Part shown: positions 7,599-17,000 of the stretch, one piece after another
Numbering within the stretch: position 1 is the first letter of the stretch
How the letters are laid out: each line of letters starts with the position of its first letter
Assembly: GCA_945787485.1 (NCBI GenBank)
Contig: CALZHV010000014.1
Coordinates: 1 to 20,015 of the forward strand
From: an uncultured Lachnospiraceae bacterium
GTDB lineage: Bacteria > Bacillota > Clostridia > Lachnospirales > Lachnospiraceae
DNA length: 20,015 nucleotides
Direction: 5' to 3'
Position numbers and translations under genes: made by a program
The notes under the pieces: model-generated
Told to the model about the DNA's origin: nothing
What the model saw: the letters and a program-made list of their open reading frames with translations, nothing else
Database searches by the model: none

Positions 7599-9002
7599 TT
7601 ACTTTATTGGTACAAGCTCTGCAAATTCATATTCGTCATCTTTGCCATCATCCTTAGCCTGTATCGTATAACTTTTTATCAAATATCCCGATTTATTTAA
7701 TATAATCGTGTGTGTTCCGACAATCTTTTCAAAGCTTACCGGTGTCACTCCGATATAATCTCCATCCACATATACTTCAACACCCTTTGGTGCCTTTATC
7801 TTAATTTTATTTTTAGTCTTTTTGGGTTCTTCTGTCGTGTATTCCGTGGACACGGCTGAACCTGTCGTAACAGACGTATCAGATGCAGTACTTGTCGAAG
7901 TCGATGATGTCGTAGTAGCTGTCGTCTCGGTAGACGTAGTACTGTCTGTTCCCGTTGTCCCGGTGGTTTCGGTTGTTTCGGTCGAATCCGTTGTCTCTGT
8001 GGTTTCCGTCGTCTTCTCTGTCGGCTCCAAAGTAACATCATAAACCTTAGTTGCCTGCTTTATGGTGAACTTGCCGGAATAGTCTTCGTATCCTTCTGCA
8101 ACAACCTTAAATCTGTAATTGCCGTAATTGTCCGTATATACATGGTTTGGAAGCTCCTCACCATTTACGAACAATTTGGAATCTGCCGGTTCAATATTGA
8201 ATGTCACCGTTCCTGTCGGAATAGATATATCGAATATATCTACTACCACTTCTTTATCTTTCACAACAGTGACTGACTTGGAATCGCAATACCCTGCCTT
8301 ATTAATTCTAAGTGTATACTCACCTTCGCGGACTGCCAAAAGCATATCATCCGTGACCGGAACTATTACATCATATCCTATCTCAACCATTCCACCCACA
8401 TACGATTTCTGATTGACGAGCTTTACATATCCGTGCCCCAGCTGTATCTGGACAGACACAATCTTGCCGCCATATACATTTAATGTAACCAAATCCTCTG
8501 TGTTTATTTCCATTGCAGAAATCTGATTATTACCATCAAATGCGGTAATGAATTCCGACACAGGGCATGAAGTCCCCTTGTAAACAGCTTTCAACTCGTC
8601 CATATCGACAGTGAATTTACTGACATCACTGATTGCCGTAACAGAATCGCTGTATTTTATCTGTGCAAGCTTTAATGAATCTGCATAATAAATCACATCA
8701 ACAACTGTTCCGCATTCAAGTCCGCCGAGTCCTATATCGTCACCATACTTATTATATACGGACACACCTCCGTTATATAAAAGCTGTTTTTGATCACCGG
8801 TCTGACAATCTATTAAATTGACTAAATTGTTTTCATAATCAATGCCTGAAACAACGGCTGTCAGGCTTTCTTCCTGATGTGCATATTCTGATAACTCCGT
8901 AGTCTCATAGACAGTGACTTTTCCGCTTTGTCCGGAAGCACATCCTGCAACGAGAATCAGCATTGAAATAAAAAACAAACATAACAAAGTATTTTTTCGC
9001 AT
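7599..9002 (-). CDS. Lipoprotein with PEGA domains and a Thr-rich linker
   Basis: This 467-residue lipoprotein is exported and anchored to the outer face of the membrane. A short signal helix ends in the lipobox LVAGC, with C21 as the lipidated residue. Residues 22-200 have no family I recognise. PEGA-type beta modules follow: a degenerate one around 203-257, a clear one at about 263-327 (with KLFVNGEELPN), and another at 398-465 (with GVEVYVDGDYIGVTPVSF). A linker of about 65 residues, almost wholly Thr, Ser and Glu (328-392), separates the last two and probably spans cell-wall space. The frame opens ten codons earlier, but I choose the ATG at 9002 because AAGGTGGG precedes it and the signal sequence then starts properly; the predicted -10 box also lies in the longer reading. 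Ligand and function are unknown; PEGA domains are usually surface or cell-wall associated. Confidence 0.85.
   Translation of the reverse strand: MRKNTLLCLFFISMLILVAGCASGQSGKVTVYETTELSEYAHQEESLTAVVSGIDYENNLVNLIDCQTGDQKQLLYNGGVSVYNKYGDDIGLGGLECGTVVDVIYYADSLKLAQIKYSDSVTAISDVSKFTVDMDELKAVYKGTSCPVSEFITAFDGNNQISAMEINTEDLVTLNVYGGKIVSVQIQLGHGYVKLVNQKSYVGGMVEIGYDVIVPVTDDMLLAVREGEYTLRINKAGYCDSKSVTVVKDKEVVVDIFDISIPTGTVTFNIEPADSKLFVNGEELPNHVYTDNYGNYRFKVVAEGYEDYSGKFTIKQATKVYDVTLEPTEKTTETTETTDSTETTETTGTTGTDSTTSTETTATTTSSTSTSTASDTSVTTGSAVSTEYTTEEPKKTKNKIKIKAPKGVEVYVDGDYIGVTPVSFEKIVGTHTIILNKSGYLIKSYTIQAKDDGKDDEYEFAELVPIK
7822..8025 (-). repeat. Low-complexity DNA coding the Thr/Ser/Glu linker
   Basis: Short imperfect triplet and 9-nt repeats (ACN and GAA codons; plus strand GTNGTNTCNG-like) encode the run of TETTETT-type residues in the lipoprotein. 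Such tracts can change length by slippage. The long frames open on the other strand or in a shifted frame here are artefacts of this composition. Confidence 0.6.
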
Positions 9003-9023
9003 AATTCCCACCTTAACTATTGT

Positions 9024-9052
9024 ATTATACAAGATAATTTATAAAATGTGAA
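9024..9052 (-). promoter_or_regulatory. Predicted sigma-A promoter for the lipoprotein-pgcA unit
   Basis: On the minus strand TTCACA (9052-9047) is one base from the consensus -35 and is followed, after exactly 17 nt, by a perfect -10 TATAAT (9029-9024). Transcription would start near 9017, leaving a leader of about 15 nt that contains the AAGGTGGG ribosome site. It lies in the gap between the CotS-like gene and the lipoprotein gene. This is the best-scoring promoter in the window by eye. Confidence 0.75.
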
Positions 9053-9087
9053 GAAATATATTGTAGAAATATGCGCTTTTCCAAAGA

Positions 9088-10080
9088 TTAAGGACGCAAA
9101 CTAAGATATTTTTGCCGCATGCTCTCCAATAATCTTTTCTTTTTTTCATCATCTTCTATAATGGCGTTGATTTTTTCAAGCATTTTGGGAGAAATCCAGT
9201 TTTTTGATGAATTCATATATTGATTGCTAATCTTGTAAAATTTTTCCGGATAAGAAAATAATGTATAAATATATTCATAATCTCTTTTTGTAAGCGTACA
9301 GTATTTATTGTATTCCTCCAATATCATCTCCATCAAATCAATACTGTAATCATTTTTTTCAAGCATCTTTCTCAAGAAATGATACAAATCATCCAACTGA
9401 TTTCCCACGTAAAACCTGTCAAATCCTATTGTATAAAATTCATTCTTTTCATCCACCAGAATACTGTGATTATTATACATTCCATGACAATATCCAAGAT
9501 GCTCGTTATCCTTGTCAATAACAAGGTTTCCATATTTTTCCTCACAGTCAAGTGCTGCCTTATAATACTTGTCAAAGACCTTTATATAAATCTGCTCGAA
9601 TTCACGTCTTGCTTTGTATCTGCTTATAAAATTTCTGACACGCTTAAGCTCCTGATTTCTCTTTTTAAAATTTCCTGTTTGTCTAATATGTACGTCACCG
9701 TCAGTAAGCTCCCACGCTTTCCTGCACGCCCTGTGCAGCATAGTGAGATTTCTCGTTGCACCAAGAATTTCGTCGACATCATGAGTGCTGCATTCTCTTC
9801 CGTCAAAATAACACCGAAGCACATATGCAACACCATACCTGTCATATGAGAGCAATTCATTGTCATTATTTCTGACACATCTGTCAAGCCTGTCATAACC
9901 ACATATCGAAACCAGCTCCTTGAAATTGTATTCCGCTTCTACACGGCTTTGATTTGAATCTGTAGGTTTTAACTGTCGTATACCCCGGCTCGTCCTCATC
10001 AAAACTGCACCTCTGCCTCTTGATGTCTGAAATATTTCCATATCATATGCATCGAATACCTCTGATAATTTATCTGACAA
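9088..10080 (-). CDS. CotS-family kinase-like protein, probable pseudokinase
   Basis: This 330-residue protein looks like the CotS/CotI spore-coat family within the aminoglycoside phosphotransferase/kinase fold. It has an N-lobe with K38 after IRQLK and E50, then LTMLHRA at about 112-118. In the C-lobe the catalytic loop reads YCHGMYNNHSILVD (197-210), so the expected Asp of H-G-D is Met201. The metal-binding motif, normally I-D-F-D, reads IGFDRF, so its first Asp is Gly219. D221 and the following DDLYHFLRKM remain. Two key residues are therefore changed, suggesting loss of phosphotransfer. The start is a TTG at 10080 with GGAGGGG 7 nt upstream; the next in-frame ATG is at residue 14. It is 80 bp after cca with no clear terminator. 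Whether the host forms spores is unknown. The family call is moderate and rests on motif shape. Confidence 0.72.
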   Translation of the reverse strand: MSDKLSEVFDAYDMEIFQTSRGRGAVLMRTSRGIRQLKPTDSNQSRVEAEYNFKELVSICGYDRLDRCVRNNDNELLSYDRYGVAYVLRCYFDGRECSTHDVDEILGATRNLTMLHRACRKAWELTDGDVHIRQTGNFKKRNQELKRVRNFISRYKARREFEQIYIKVFDKYYKAALDCEEKYGNLVIDKDNEHLGYCHGMYNNHSILVDEKNEFYTIGFDRFYVGNQLDDLYHFLRKMLEKNDYSIDLMEMILEEYNKYCTLTKRDYEYIYTLFSYPEKFYKISNQYMNSSKNWISPKMLEKINAIIEDDEKKKRLLESMRQKYLSLRP

Positions 10081-10084
10081 AATA

Positions 10085-10132
10085 AATCCCCTCCAGTCAC
10101 TAATCTTGTTAATCTTATGACCAAAGGGGATT
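10085..10132 (-). promoter_or_regulatory. Leader stem-loop burying the Shine-Dalgarno of the CotS-like gene
   Basis: In the sense (minus) RNA, AAUCCCCUUUGGUC pairs with GACUGGAGGGGAUU in 14 continuous pairs, three of them G-U, around a 20-nt loop. The GGAGGGG ribosome site (10094-10088) lies wholly in the 3' arm, and the TTG start is 4 nt beyond the stem. The G-U pairs form only in the minus-strand RNA, since on the plus strand they would be C-A mismatches. It may restrain translation, or act as a poor terminator for cca (a weak UAUUUUG follows). The structure is predicted by eye only. Confidence 0.55.
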
Positions 10133-10160
10133 AATTATTCTTTTTATTACGGATATTCCT

Positions 10161-11534
10161 TTAATTATTTATTTTTTTCTTTATCATACAGGTAAGCTTT
10201 TCTTTGTCATTTAGCTCCGGATTTTCCAACACTTCCGACAATATCCAGTCTAAAAGCTCACCCATTTCCCTGCCGGGTTTTACACCAAGTTCTATTAGAT
10301 CTCTGCCGTTTATCTGAAGGTCTTCGCGTCTTAGACAATGGTTTTGGGCAATTATGACATCATATGCCTCCTGTATCCATTTTATACGTTCAAGCTTTTC
10401 CTCTCTTTGATAATCACTTTGTCCCATAATATCTGCAAATCTGATTTTTATGAACTGATCAAAGTATTCCGAGCCAAGCTGTGCAAGAAACCTTCTTAAG
10501 GATTTGTAACTGACATCTCCCCATATACCAAAGTCATGATAACGAATCAATTTTTTGACTAACTTGATAGTCTCATTATCAAGCTTTAACCGTCTTAAAA
10601 CCTGCTGGGCAATTATTTCACTTTTTTCCTGATGTCCGCAAAAATGGTCTACACCATTCTCATCCGTTGTCTTTACTTCCGGTTTGCCCGAATCATGAAG
10701 CAATGCGCTGTATCTTAATACTTTATCCGCAGGTACATTCTGCATTACTGCAATTGTGTGCATGCCGACATTGCAATTATGGTGTTTATTATTTTGCTCC
10801 GTCTGCATCATAAGATCAAATTCCGGCAAAATAATCTTTGTTATTCCAAGCTCATATGCATCAGTCAGTTTCTCCGGATAGTCGGATGTAATAAGCTTTG
10901 TCAGTTCAACCTGTATTCGTTCTGCACTGACATACGCAAGCTCCGGTGCATGATGAATAATAGCTTCTCTCGTTTTTTCTTCTATAACGAAAGGTCTTCT
11001 GTTTCCGTTTCCGTCATCAACAGACAATTGTGCGGCAAATCTTACTGCTCTAAGAATTCTAAGTGCATCTTCATCAAACCTGTCATCTGCATTTCCGACA
11101 CATTTTATTACACCTTTTTCAAGGTCATCTATTCCGCCAAATATATCGATAACGCCTTCTTCATCATTGTATGCCATGGCATTTACGGTGAAATCTCTTC
11201 TTCTTAAATCTTCTTTGAGGTTTGCAGTAAATTCCACGCTGTTTGGCCGTCTGTGGTCCTCATACTCACCGTCTACCCTGTATGTCGTCACCTCGTAACC
11301 ATCATTTCCTATCATTATTGTTACAGTCCCGTGTTCAAGACCGGTATCGACAGTACGTCTGAAAATGGCTTTAACTTCATCCGGCTTTGCATTTGTCGTA
11401 ATATCCCAATCATTAGGGCTTCTCCCTATAAGGCAGTCCCTGACACAGCCTCCGACAATATATGCCTCGTAACCATGCTTATTTAATTCTTCAATTATTT
11501 CTTTGGCACCAGCCGGCATATCTATTTTATGCAT
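10161..11534 (-). CDS. cca: CCA-adding tRNA nucleotidyltransferase with HD domain
   Basis: This 457-residue class II tRNA nucleotidyltransferase adds or repairs the 3' CCA of tRNAs. The head domain carries YIVGGCVRD (25-33), the two catalytic aspartates D42 and D44 in NDWDITTNAKP, and RRRDFTVNAMAYN (111-123). The neck region has DEDALRILRAVRFAAQL near 155-170. An internal HD-type domain starts at about 258, with LLHDSGKP (H280, D281) and IRYHDF, as in the Cca-HD forms common in clostridia. The ATG at 11534 follows AAGGAAAG. It lies 59 bp after proS with no terminator, so a shared transcript with rluA-proS is likely, a sensible pairing of tRNA maturation with tRNA charging. Whether it adds all of CCA or works with a second enzyme cannot be told here. 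Confidence 0.93.
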   Translation of the reverse strand: MHKIDMPAGAKEIIEELNKHGYEAYIVGGCVRDCLIGRSPNDWDITTNAKPDEVKAIFRRTVDTGLEHGTVTIMIGNDGYEVTTYRVDGEYEDHRRPNSVEFTANLKEDLRRRDFTVNAMAYNDEEGVIDIFGGIDDLEKGVIKCVGNADDRFDEDALRILRAVRFAAQLSVDDGNGNRRPFVIEEKTREAIIHHAPELAYVSAERIQVELTKLITSDYPEKLTDAYELGITKIILPEFDLMMQTEQNNKHHNCNVGMHTIAVMQNVPADKVLRYSALLHDSGKPEVKTTDENGVDHFCGHQEKSEIIAQQVLRRLKLDNETIKLVKKLIRYHDFGIWGDVSYKSLRRFLAQLGSEYFDQFIKIRFADIMGQSDYQREEKLERIKWIQEAYDVIIAQNHCLRREDLQINGRDLIELGVKPGREMGELLDWILSEVLENPELNDKEKLTCMIKKKINN

Positions 11535-11593
11535 ATTTCTTTCCTTGTCTAAGCTTCGATATTAAAAACAGTGTCTGAAATCGCTTATAATAA

Positions 11594-13030
11594 TTAATAC
11601 GCTTTTCCAAAGTAAACCATTTTCTTTGCAGGCTTTCCGCAATGAACACATACATCGCTTAAAGTTTCCTGTTCAAACGGCATACATCTTGTGGTTGCGC
11701 CTGTTTCATCTTTAATAGCAGTCTCACAAGCTTCTTCACCACACCACATAGCCTTGATGAAGCCCTGCTTTGTATTTATTATATCAGTAAATTCATCCCA
11801 GCTTGCTGCAGTTCTTGTATTAGCCTCTCTGTGAGCCTTTGCTCTTTCAAACATATCCTTTTGCATTGTTTCAAGAAGCTCTCCGACCTTTGCTTCAAGC
11901 TCATCAAATGAAACAATTGTCTTTTCTCTTGTATCTCTACGAACTATTACAGCCTGTCCTGCTTCGATATCCTTTGGTCCTACCTCAACTCTTAAAGGTA
12001 TACCTCTCATTTCCTGCTCTGCAAACTTAAATCCCGGATTCTTGTCCGAAGCATCTACCTTTACTCTGTAATTTGCCGAAAGCATACTCTTAATTTCATC
12101 AGCCTTCTCAAGTACGCCCTCTTTTTTCTGCATTATAGGCACAACCATAACCTGAACAGGTGCTATTCTTGGCGGCAATACAAGACCGCTGTCATCACCA
12201 TGAACCATGATTATTGCTCCGATAAGTCTTGTAGTCATTCCCCATGAAGTCTGATGTACATACTGAAGCTTATTTTCTTTGTCTGTATACTGAATGCCAA
12301 ATGCTTTTGCAAATCCGTCACCAAAATTATGGCTTGTTCCTGATTGTAGTGCCTTTCCGTCATGCATGAGAGCTTCTATTGTATAGGTAGCCTCTGCACC
12401 TGCAAATTTTTCTTTGTCTGTTTTTCTACCTTTTATAACAGGCATTGCAAGAACCTCTTCGCAGAAATCAGCATATACATTCAGCATCTGAATCGTTCTT
12501 TCTTCTGCCTCATCAGCCGTTGCATGTGCAGTATGTCCTTCCTGCCATAAGAACTCTCTTGAACGAAGGAATGGTCTTGTTTCCTTCTCCCATCTTACTA
12601 CTGAACACCACTGATTATAAACCTTTGGCAAATCTCTGTATGATTCAATTTCCTTGCTGTAAAAATCACAGAAAAGAGTCTCCGATGTAGGTCTTACACA
12701 CATTCTTTCCTGTAATGGATTAAGTCCTCCGTGTGTAACCCATGCAACCTCAGGTGCAAAACCTTCTACGTGGTCCTTTTCTTTCTGAAGAAGACTTTCC
12801 GGGATAAACATCGGAAGGTAAACATTTTCAACACCTGTTTCCTTAAATCTCTCATCTAACTGTTTCTGGATTAACTCCCAGATTGCATATCCTGCAGGTT
12901 TAAGAACCATACAACCCTTAACACTTGTATAATCAATAAGTCCCGCCTTTGTTACTACGTCTGTATACCATTGTGCAAAATCTTCCTCCATTGAAGTAAT
13001 CTGCTCAACTAATTTCTTGTCCTTTGCCAT
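11594..13030 (-). CDS. proS: Prolyl-tRNA synthetase, archaeal/eukaryotic type
   Basis: This 478-residue class II synthetase charges tRNA-Pro with proline. It is the short type without the bacterial insertion editing domain. Motif 1 lies in the KPAGYAIWELIQKQLDERF region (about 44-62). Motif 2 spans RWEKETRPFLRSREFLWQEG (146-165). Motif 3 lies in GLVLPPRIAP. The C-terminal domain has the zinc-type cysteines CGEEAC...C...CVHCG and ends in Tyr (VYFGKAY), a hallmark of this type. The ATG at 13030 follows GGAGG and lies 18 bp after the pseudouridine synthase stop. I see no T-box leader, and there is no room for one in front of the gene. Confidence 0.95.
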   Translation of the reverse strand: MAKDKKLVEQITSMEEDFAQWYTDVVTKAGLIDYTSVKGCMVLKPAGYAIWELIQKQLDERFKETGVENVYLPMFIPESLLQKEKDHVEGFAPEVAWVTHGGLNPLQERMCVRPTSETLFCDFYSKEIESYRDLPKVYNQWCSVVRWEKETRPFLRSREFLWQEGHTAHATADEAEERTIQMLNVYADFCEEVLAMPVIKGRKTDKEKFAGAEATYTIEALMHDGKALQSGTSHNFGDGFAKAFGIQYTDKENKLQYVHQTSWGMTTRLIGAIIMVHGDDSGLVLPPRIAPVQVMVVPIMQKKEGVLEKADEIKSMLSANYRVKVDASDKNPGFKFAEQEMRGIPLRVEVGPKDIEAGQAVIVRRDTREKTIVSFDELEAKVGELLETMQKDMFERAKAHREANTRTAASWDEFTDIINTKQGFIKAMWCGEEACETAIKDETGATTRCMPFEQETLSDVCVHCGKPAKKMVYFGKAY

Positions 13031-13048
13031 AGCTATTTTAATCCTCCA

Positions 13049-13753
13049 TTAATAATCTTCCATCTCTATTACGTCAAATGCTTTACCTTCAGGTTCATTT
13101 TTGAAAACAAGATGCTCTCCTGTAACAGGATGCTCAAGTTCTATTCTTGACGAATAAAGACCTATCTCAACATATTTGCGCTTTGTCTTAGAAAATGCGG
13201 GATTATATTTTGTATCTCCCCATATTCCGCATCCGCGACTTGCAAGCTGTGCGCGTATCTGATGGTGTCTTCCTGTTTCAAGCTCAATAAGAATATAGCT
13301 TAAAACTCCTTCATCCGTTTCAAACACATCTAACACTTCATAATATAGTCTTGCCAATTTGGCACCCTTTGTTCCCTTTTGAACAACTTTAGCAGTGTTT
13401 GTTTTACCATCTTTAAGCAGATAGTCGCAAAGCTCTCCGCTCTCATCCGGGAGCTCTCCTGTCACTATTGCCTGATAATATTTTATTATATTTCCATCCT
13501 GCATATCATCTGAAAGCTTAGCAGCAACCTCCGGTGTCTTTGCAAAAATCATAACACCCCCTACGGGTCGGTCAAGCCTATGAATTATAGCAAGATATGG
13601 TTCATCATTTGAATCTGACTTATCAAAAAGATATTCCTTAACCAATGTGACCATATCGCTGTCATTGCTTTTGTCACCCTGCGAAGGAACTCCACACGGT
13701 TTAACGCATGCAAGCATTACGTCATCTTCGTATAAAATATTAAGTTTCCTCAA
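13049..13753 (-). CDS. RluA-family RNA pseudouridine synthase
   Basis: This 234-residue stand-alone catalytic domain converts specific uridines in rRNA or tRNA to pseudouridine. The catalytic motif HRLDRPVGGVMIFAKT is at 58-73, with D61 the nucleophilic aspartate. The later family motif LETGRHHQIRAQLASRG lies at about 168-184, followed by GDTKY. No S4 RNA-binding domain precedes it, so it is like RluA, TruC or YqcB rather than RluD. The start is a TTG at 13753 with GAGGGTGA directly upstream; an ATG nearby in another frame stops within six codons. It is first in the rluA-proS-cca-CotS-like series and has a recognisable promoter. Which RNA position it modifies is not predictable. Confidence 0.9.
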   Translation of the reverse strand: MRKLNILYEDDVMLACVKPCGVPSQGDKSNDSDMVTLVKEYLFDKSDSNDEPYLAIIHRLDRPVGGVMIFAKTPEVAAKLSDDMQDGNIIKYYQAIVTGELPDESGELCDYLLKDGKTNTAKVVQKGTKGAKLARLYYEVLDVFETDEGVLSYILIELETGRHHQIRAQLASRGCGIWGDTKYNPAFSKTKRKYVEIGLYSSRIELEHPVTGEHLVFKNEPEGKAFDVIEMEDY

Positions 13754-13798
13754 TTTGTCACCCTCATTTCTACATCCGGTGTTTTCTATAACTTATTT

Positions 13799-13827
13799 AT
13801 TATACTTATATTCCCTTACAAATTCAA
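13799..13827 (-). promoter_or_regulatory. Predicted sigma-A promoter for the rluA-type/proS/cca unit
   Basis: On the minus strand TTGAAT (13827-13822), a 17-nt spacer and a perfect TATAAT (13804-13799). Transcription would start near 13792, giving a leader of about 39 nt before the TTG start. The remaining DNA upstream, to the terminator at 13981, is AT-rich and shows nothing else. Confidence 0.65.
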
Positions 13828-13980
13828 CCCTGGCATTTATACAAGAACAAAAACATTCAAAACAGCTTCGTTTATACACTTATCAAAACACCTGTTTATA
13901 TTCTTTACAAAAGACATTTAAACTAATTGTGTTTTTTTCTAACAGCATTAATATTACGAATATATTATCAACCGAAAAGA

Positions 13981-14016
13981 GGATGTGACGGCTTAATATA
14001 AAAAACCGTCACATCC
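13981..14016 (-). terminator. Terminator of the CAP-domain surface protein gene
   Basis: An 11-bp perfect stem (GGATGTGACGG pairs with CCGTCACATCC) has a 14-nt A/T loop and starts 35 bp after the stop at 14051. On the minus-strand transcript the stem is followed by UCUUUUCGG. The plus strand also has CTTTTTATT after the stem, so it could work in both directions, although no plus-strand gene is present. Confidence 0.85.
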
Positions 14017-14050
14017 TTTTTATTAGTTCACCGGTTGCATATACATGCCT

Positions 14051-17000
14051 TTATTTTATTACTTTGACAGTTTGTGCGGAAGAATATCCCGAATAATACT
14101 TGATACCATCAACTGTCTTAAAGCTTCTTACATACACCTTGTATGATTTACCCTTAGTAAGACCTGTTATTGTTTTACTTACATTTGATGCCCCTGTTAC
14201 AATTACTTTCTTTGTATACGAACCGCTTACGATTGTTATCTGATATCCTGTAGCTTTTGTATCCCTGCTCCACTTTAATGCAATTGTTGAAGCTGCAGAA
14301 TTTTTTATTGCCGTAATCTCCGGTTTGCGCAGACTGTACATAGTCTTTACAGGTGAAAATGAACTGTAATAATTCACTCCTCCTACAGGCTTATAAGCTA
14401 CTATTTTATATTGATACTTTAAACCATACGTCGTTTTTGTATCAGTATAGCTTAATATGGAATTATCCGTAATAAGCTTTACAAGCTTAAACGAAGCACC
14501 ACTTTCACTTCTGTATACCCTGTATCCCGTTGCCGAACTTACTTTGTCCCATTTGACAACAACACCATATGTACCGTTGGAAATTGAATTTATTTTTGTT
14601 GCCGGCGGTAAAATATTAAACGTCTTTGTAACCGTTCCGGTATAATTCCCCTTGAAATCAACAACTATTTCTCCTGTTCCTATATCTTTATTATTGGAAT
14701 AAGTAACAGTATAATTGCTATTTGATATCTCTTTAGAATCCGAATCAATGACGGTAACTTCCGGTTTAATTTCGGCTCCTGTGTATACTGCCTTTGACAA
14801 AACATTTATAGTCTCTGGATAGCAGATTATCTCACTTTCTGCTTCATCATTACAATTACAACATATTCTCTGAATCAATCCATCCTCAGTTAATGTCGCC
14901 TTTTTTACAACTTCTTTGTAATCATGTCCTTTTGCCGAAATCTTTTCGGTATAAGAATATTCACATACCGAGCATTTATATTCTCTCAGTCCTTCTTCTA
15001 TACATGAAGGTTCACTAATTGTATTACAAATATAATTATGCTTGTTTGTTTTTTCTGTGATTTGTTCCTTGGTAAATGTATAATCTTTATTTTTATATGT
15101 AAATTGTGCTGTCCAAAGAACAAGTCCGGTTTCCTTACAGTTTGCCTGTTTTTTAACCTCCGATACTACTGTAGGATATATTCCGGAAGTTATTATTTTG
15201 CCACAGGATGAGCATGCACCTGTTACCTTACATGTTTTGTAATCATCTGACCAGGTTGGTGTTAATTCTTCCGTATGAGCTAATTTACTGATAGTATCAG
15301 TCTGACAATATCCACACAGGCAATATCTTTGTCTTGTTCCTTCCTTTGTGCAGGTTGGTTCTTCAACCACTTCCCAGTCTCCGTATGTATGATACGAATG
15401 ATTTATTTTAAATGTTTTAGTTACAGCACCTTTATAATTGCCTATGCCTTGTACTTTTACGGTTGCGGTTCCGGGAAGAATATTATCGGAATATGTTAAT
15501 GTATAATCAACATTTTCATTAAGTGTAACTCCGGAATATTTTACTGTTACTCCCGGCTTCTTTTCCGTATTATCGAAATCATAGCTGCTTGTGGCAAGTG
15601 TTACAGTTGCGTTTTCAATAGATGCATGAACAATATTAAACGGAACACTCATAGAACCTTTAAACAAACCATATGTACTGTTTCCCGTAATAACACATGT
15701 GGCTTCTCCAACACCGGTATTATTTTCATAGCTTATAATACAATCAATTGCAGAAAGCTTAATCCCATCGTATGTAACCGTCGGCTTCGGTTCACAAGCC
15801 GAACCATTATATGTGTATTCAGTCTGAGGCATCGAAACAGAAACATGATTTGGGTCCGTTATATCAATAGTGCCTTTTTCACCCACTCGCATAACAAACT
15901 CAACTTTGTTATTACTGTTATATTTTGAGCACATCGTTATCTTTGAAATCCCGGTAGATTTCAGGATGAATTGAGTCTGTTCCATATAAGTCAGTGTTGT
16001 CGACCCCTCACATTGGCTTGGTGTAGGAATCTCAACAACATCGGAATTGCTTGAGGTAACTGTGAATTTTTGATATCCGCTATCACCATCTGAACATCCT
16101 ATCTGCAAATATGCCTCATCACCGATAGAAAATATTCTATTTGGCTCTAAATCCTGATATAGCTTCTTGCCGGTAATATCTCTTATTTGATAATGCATAT
16201 TAGTTGGCGGTGCAACTCCCACTATAGTATTATTACATTTTGTACAAACAATAGTCTTCTCGTCACCATTTGCTTCATATACATAAGAATGCTTACATCC
16301 AACTGTAAATATAAATTCTTCAAAGGTTTTATTTTCTGAATAAGCCGTTATCGTTGTTGTACCGTCAGCTATTGCTGTCACTACACCATTTTCATCAACA
16401 GTTGCAACCGAAGGATCTGATGAAGAAAAGCTTACAGGATCAACAACATTAAGATTTTCTTCATAGTCATAAAACTCACTTTTAAGCCTTGCCATCGGTA
16501 TAAGCTTCTCTGTCTTACCGACTTCAGCACTGTCATTACCAAGCAGGTAATATCCGTCTATATAATCGTTATGAACTTCTATTTTTTGGATAATATTTTT
16601 ATTGTCAGGCAGCATTTCCTGACCTAAGCTTCCTTCATCCCTTGAAAACTCTGCACTTACACAGGTTGGATTTGCAACGCCGGCATTCGAAAAGAAATTA
16701 CCCATACCAACATAATTATATTGTGTTGAAATAAGAGCTTCATAATGCCCGGTGCTACCACCTGTCTCATTTACATAAGCACTTTTTTCTTTATACCACG
16801 AGCCTATTCCGACAGTCATCATATAAGAACCGCTTGTAAAAGCAAGATTTTCCGCTGATGAAACTATATCACCTATATATATGTTTAAAGGACCGGATTT
16901 GTTCATTCGAAAATGTCCGTATTCAACAAAAAGAAGTGACAAATTATTTTCCGCCGCCCTTATTCTTGCATTTTTTTCAAGTGCCGTTGACCACTTTAAC

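Noticed and set aside
7796..8043. Open frames opposite and shifted within the lipoprotein linker (Val/Ser-rich and Arg-rich)
   Set aside because: They are composition artefacts of the Thr/Ser/Glu codon repeats inside a well-supported gene.
13031..13978. T-box or other riboswitch for proS
   Set aside because: Only 18 bp precede proS, and the leader before the upstream gene is about 39 nt from the predicted start; no T-box sequence or specifier stem is visible.
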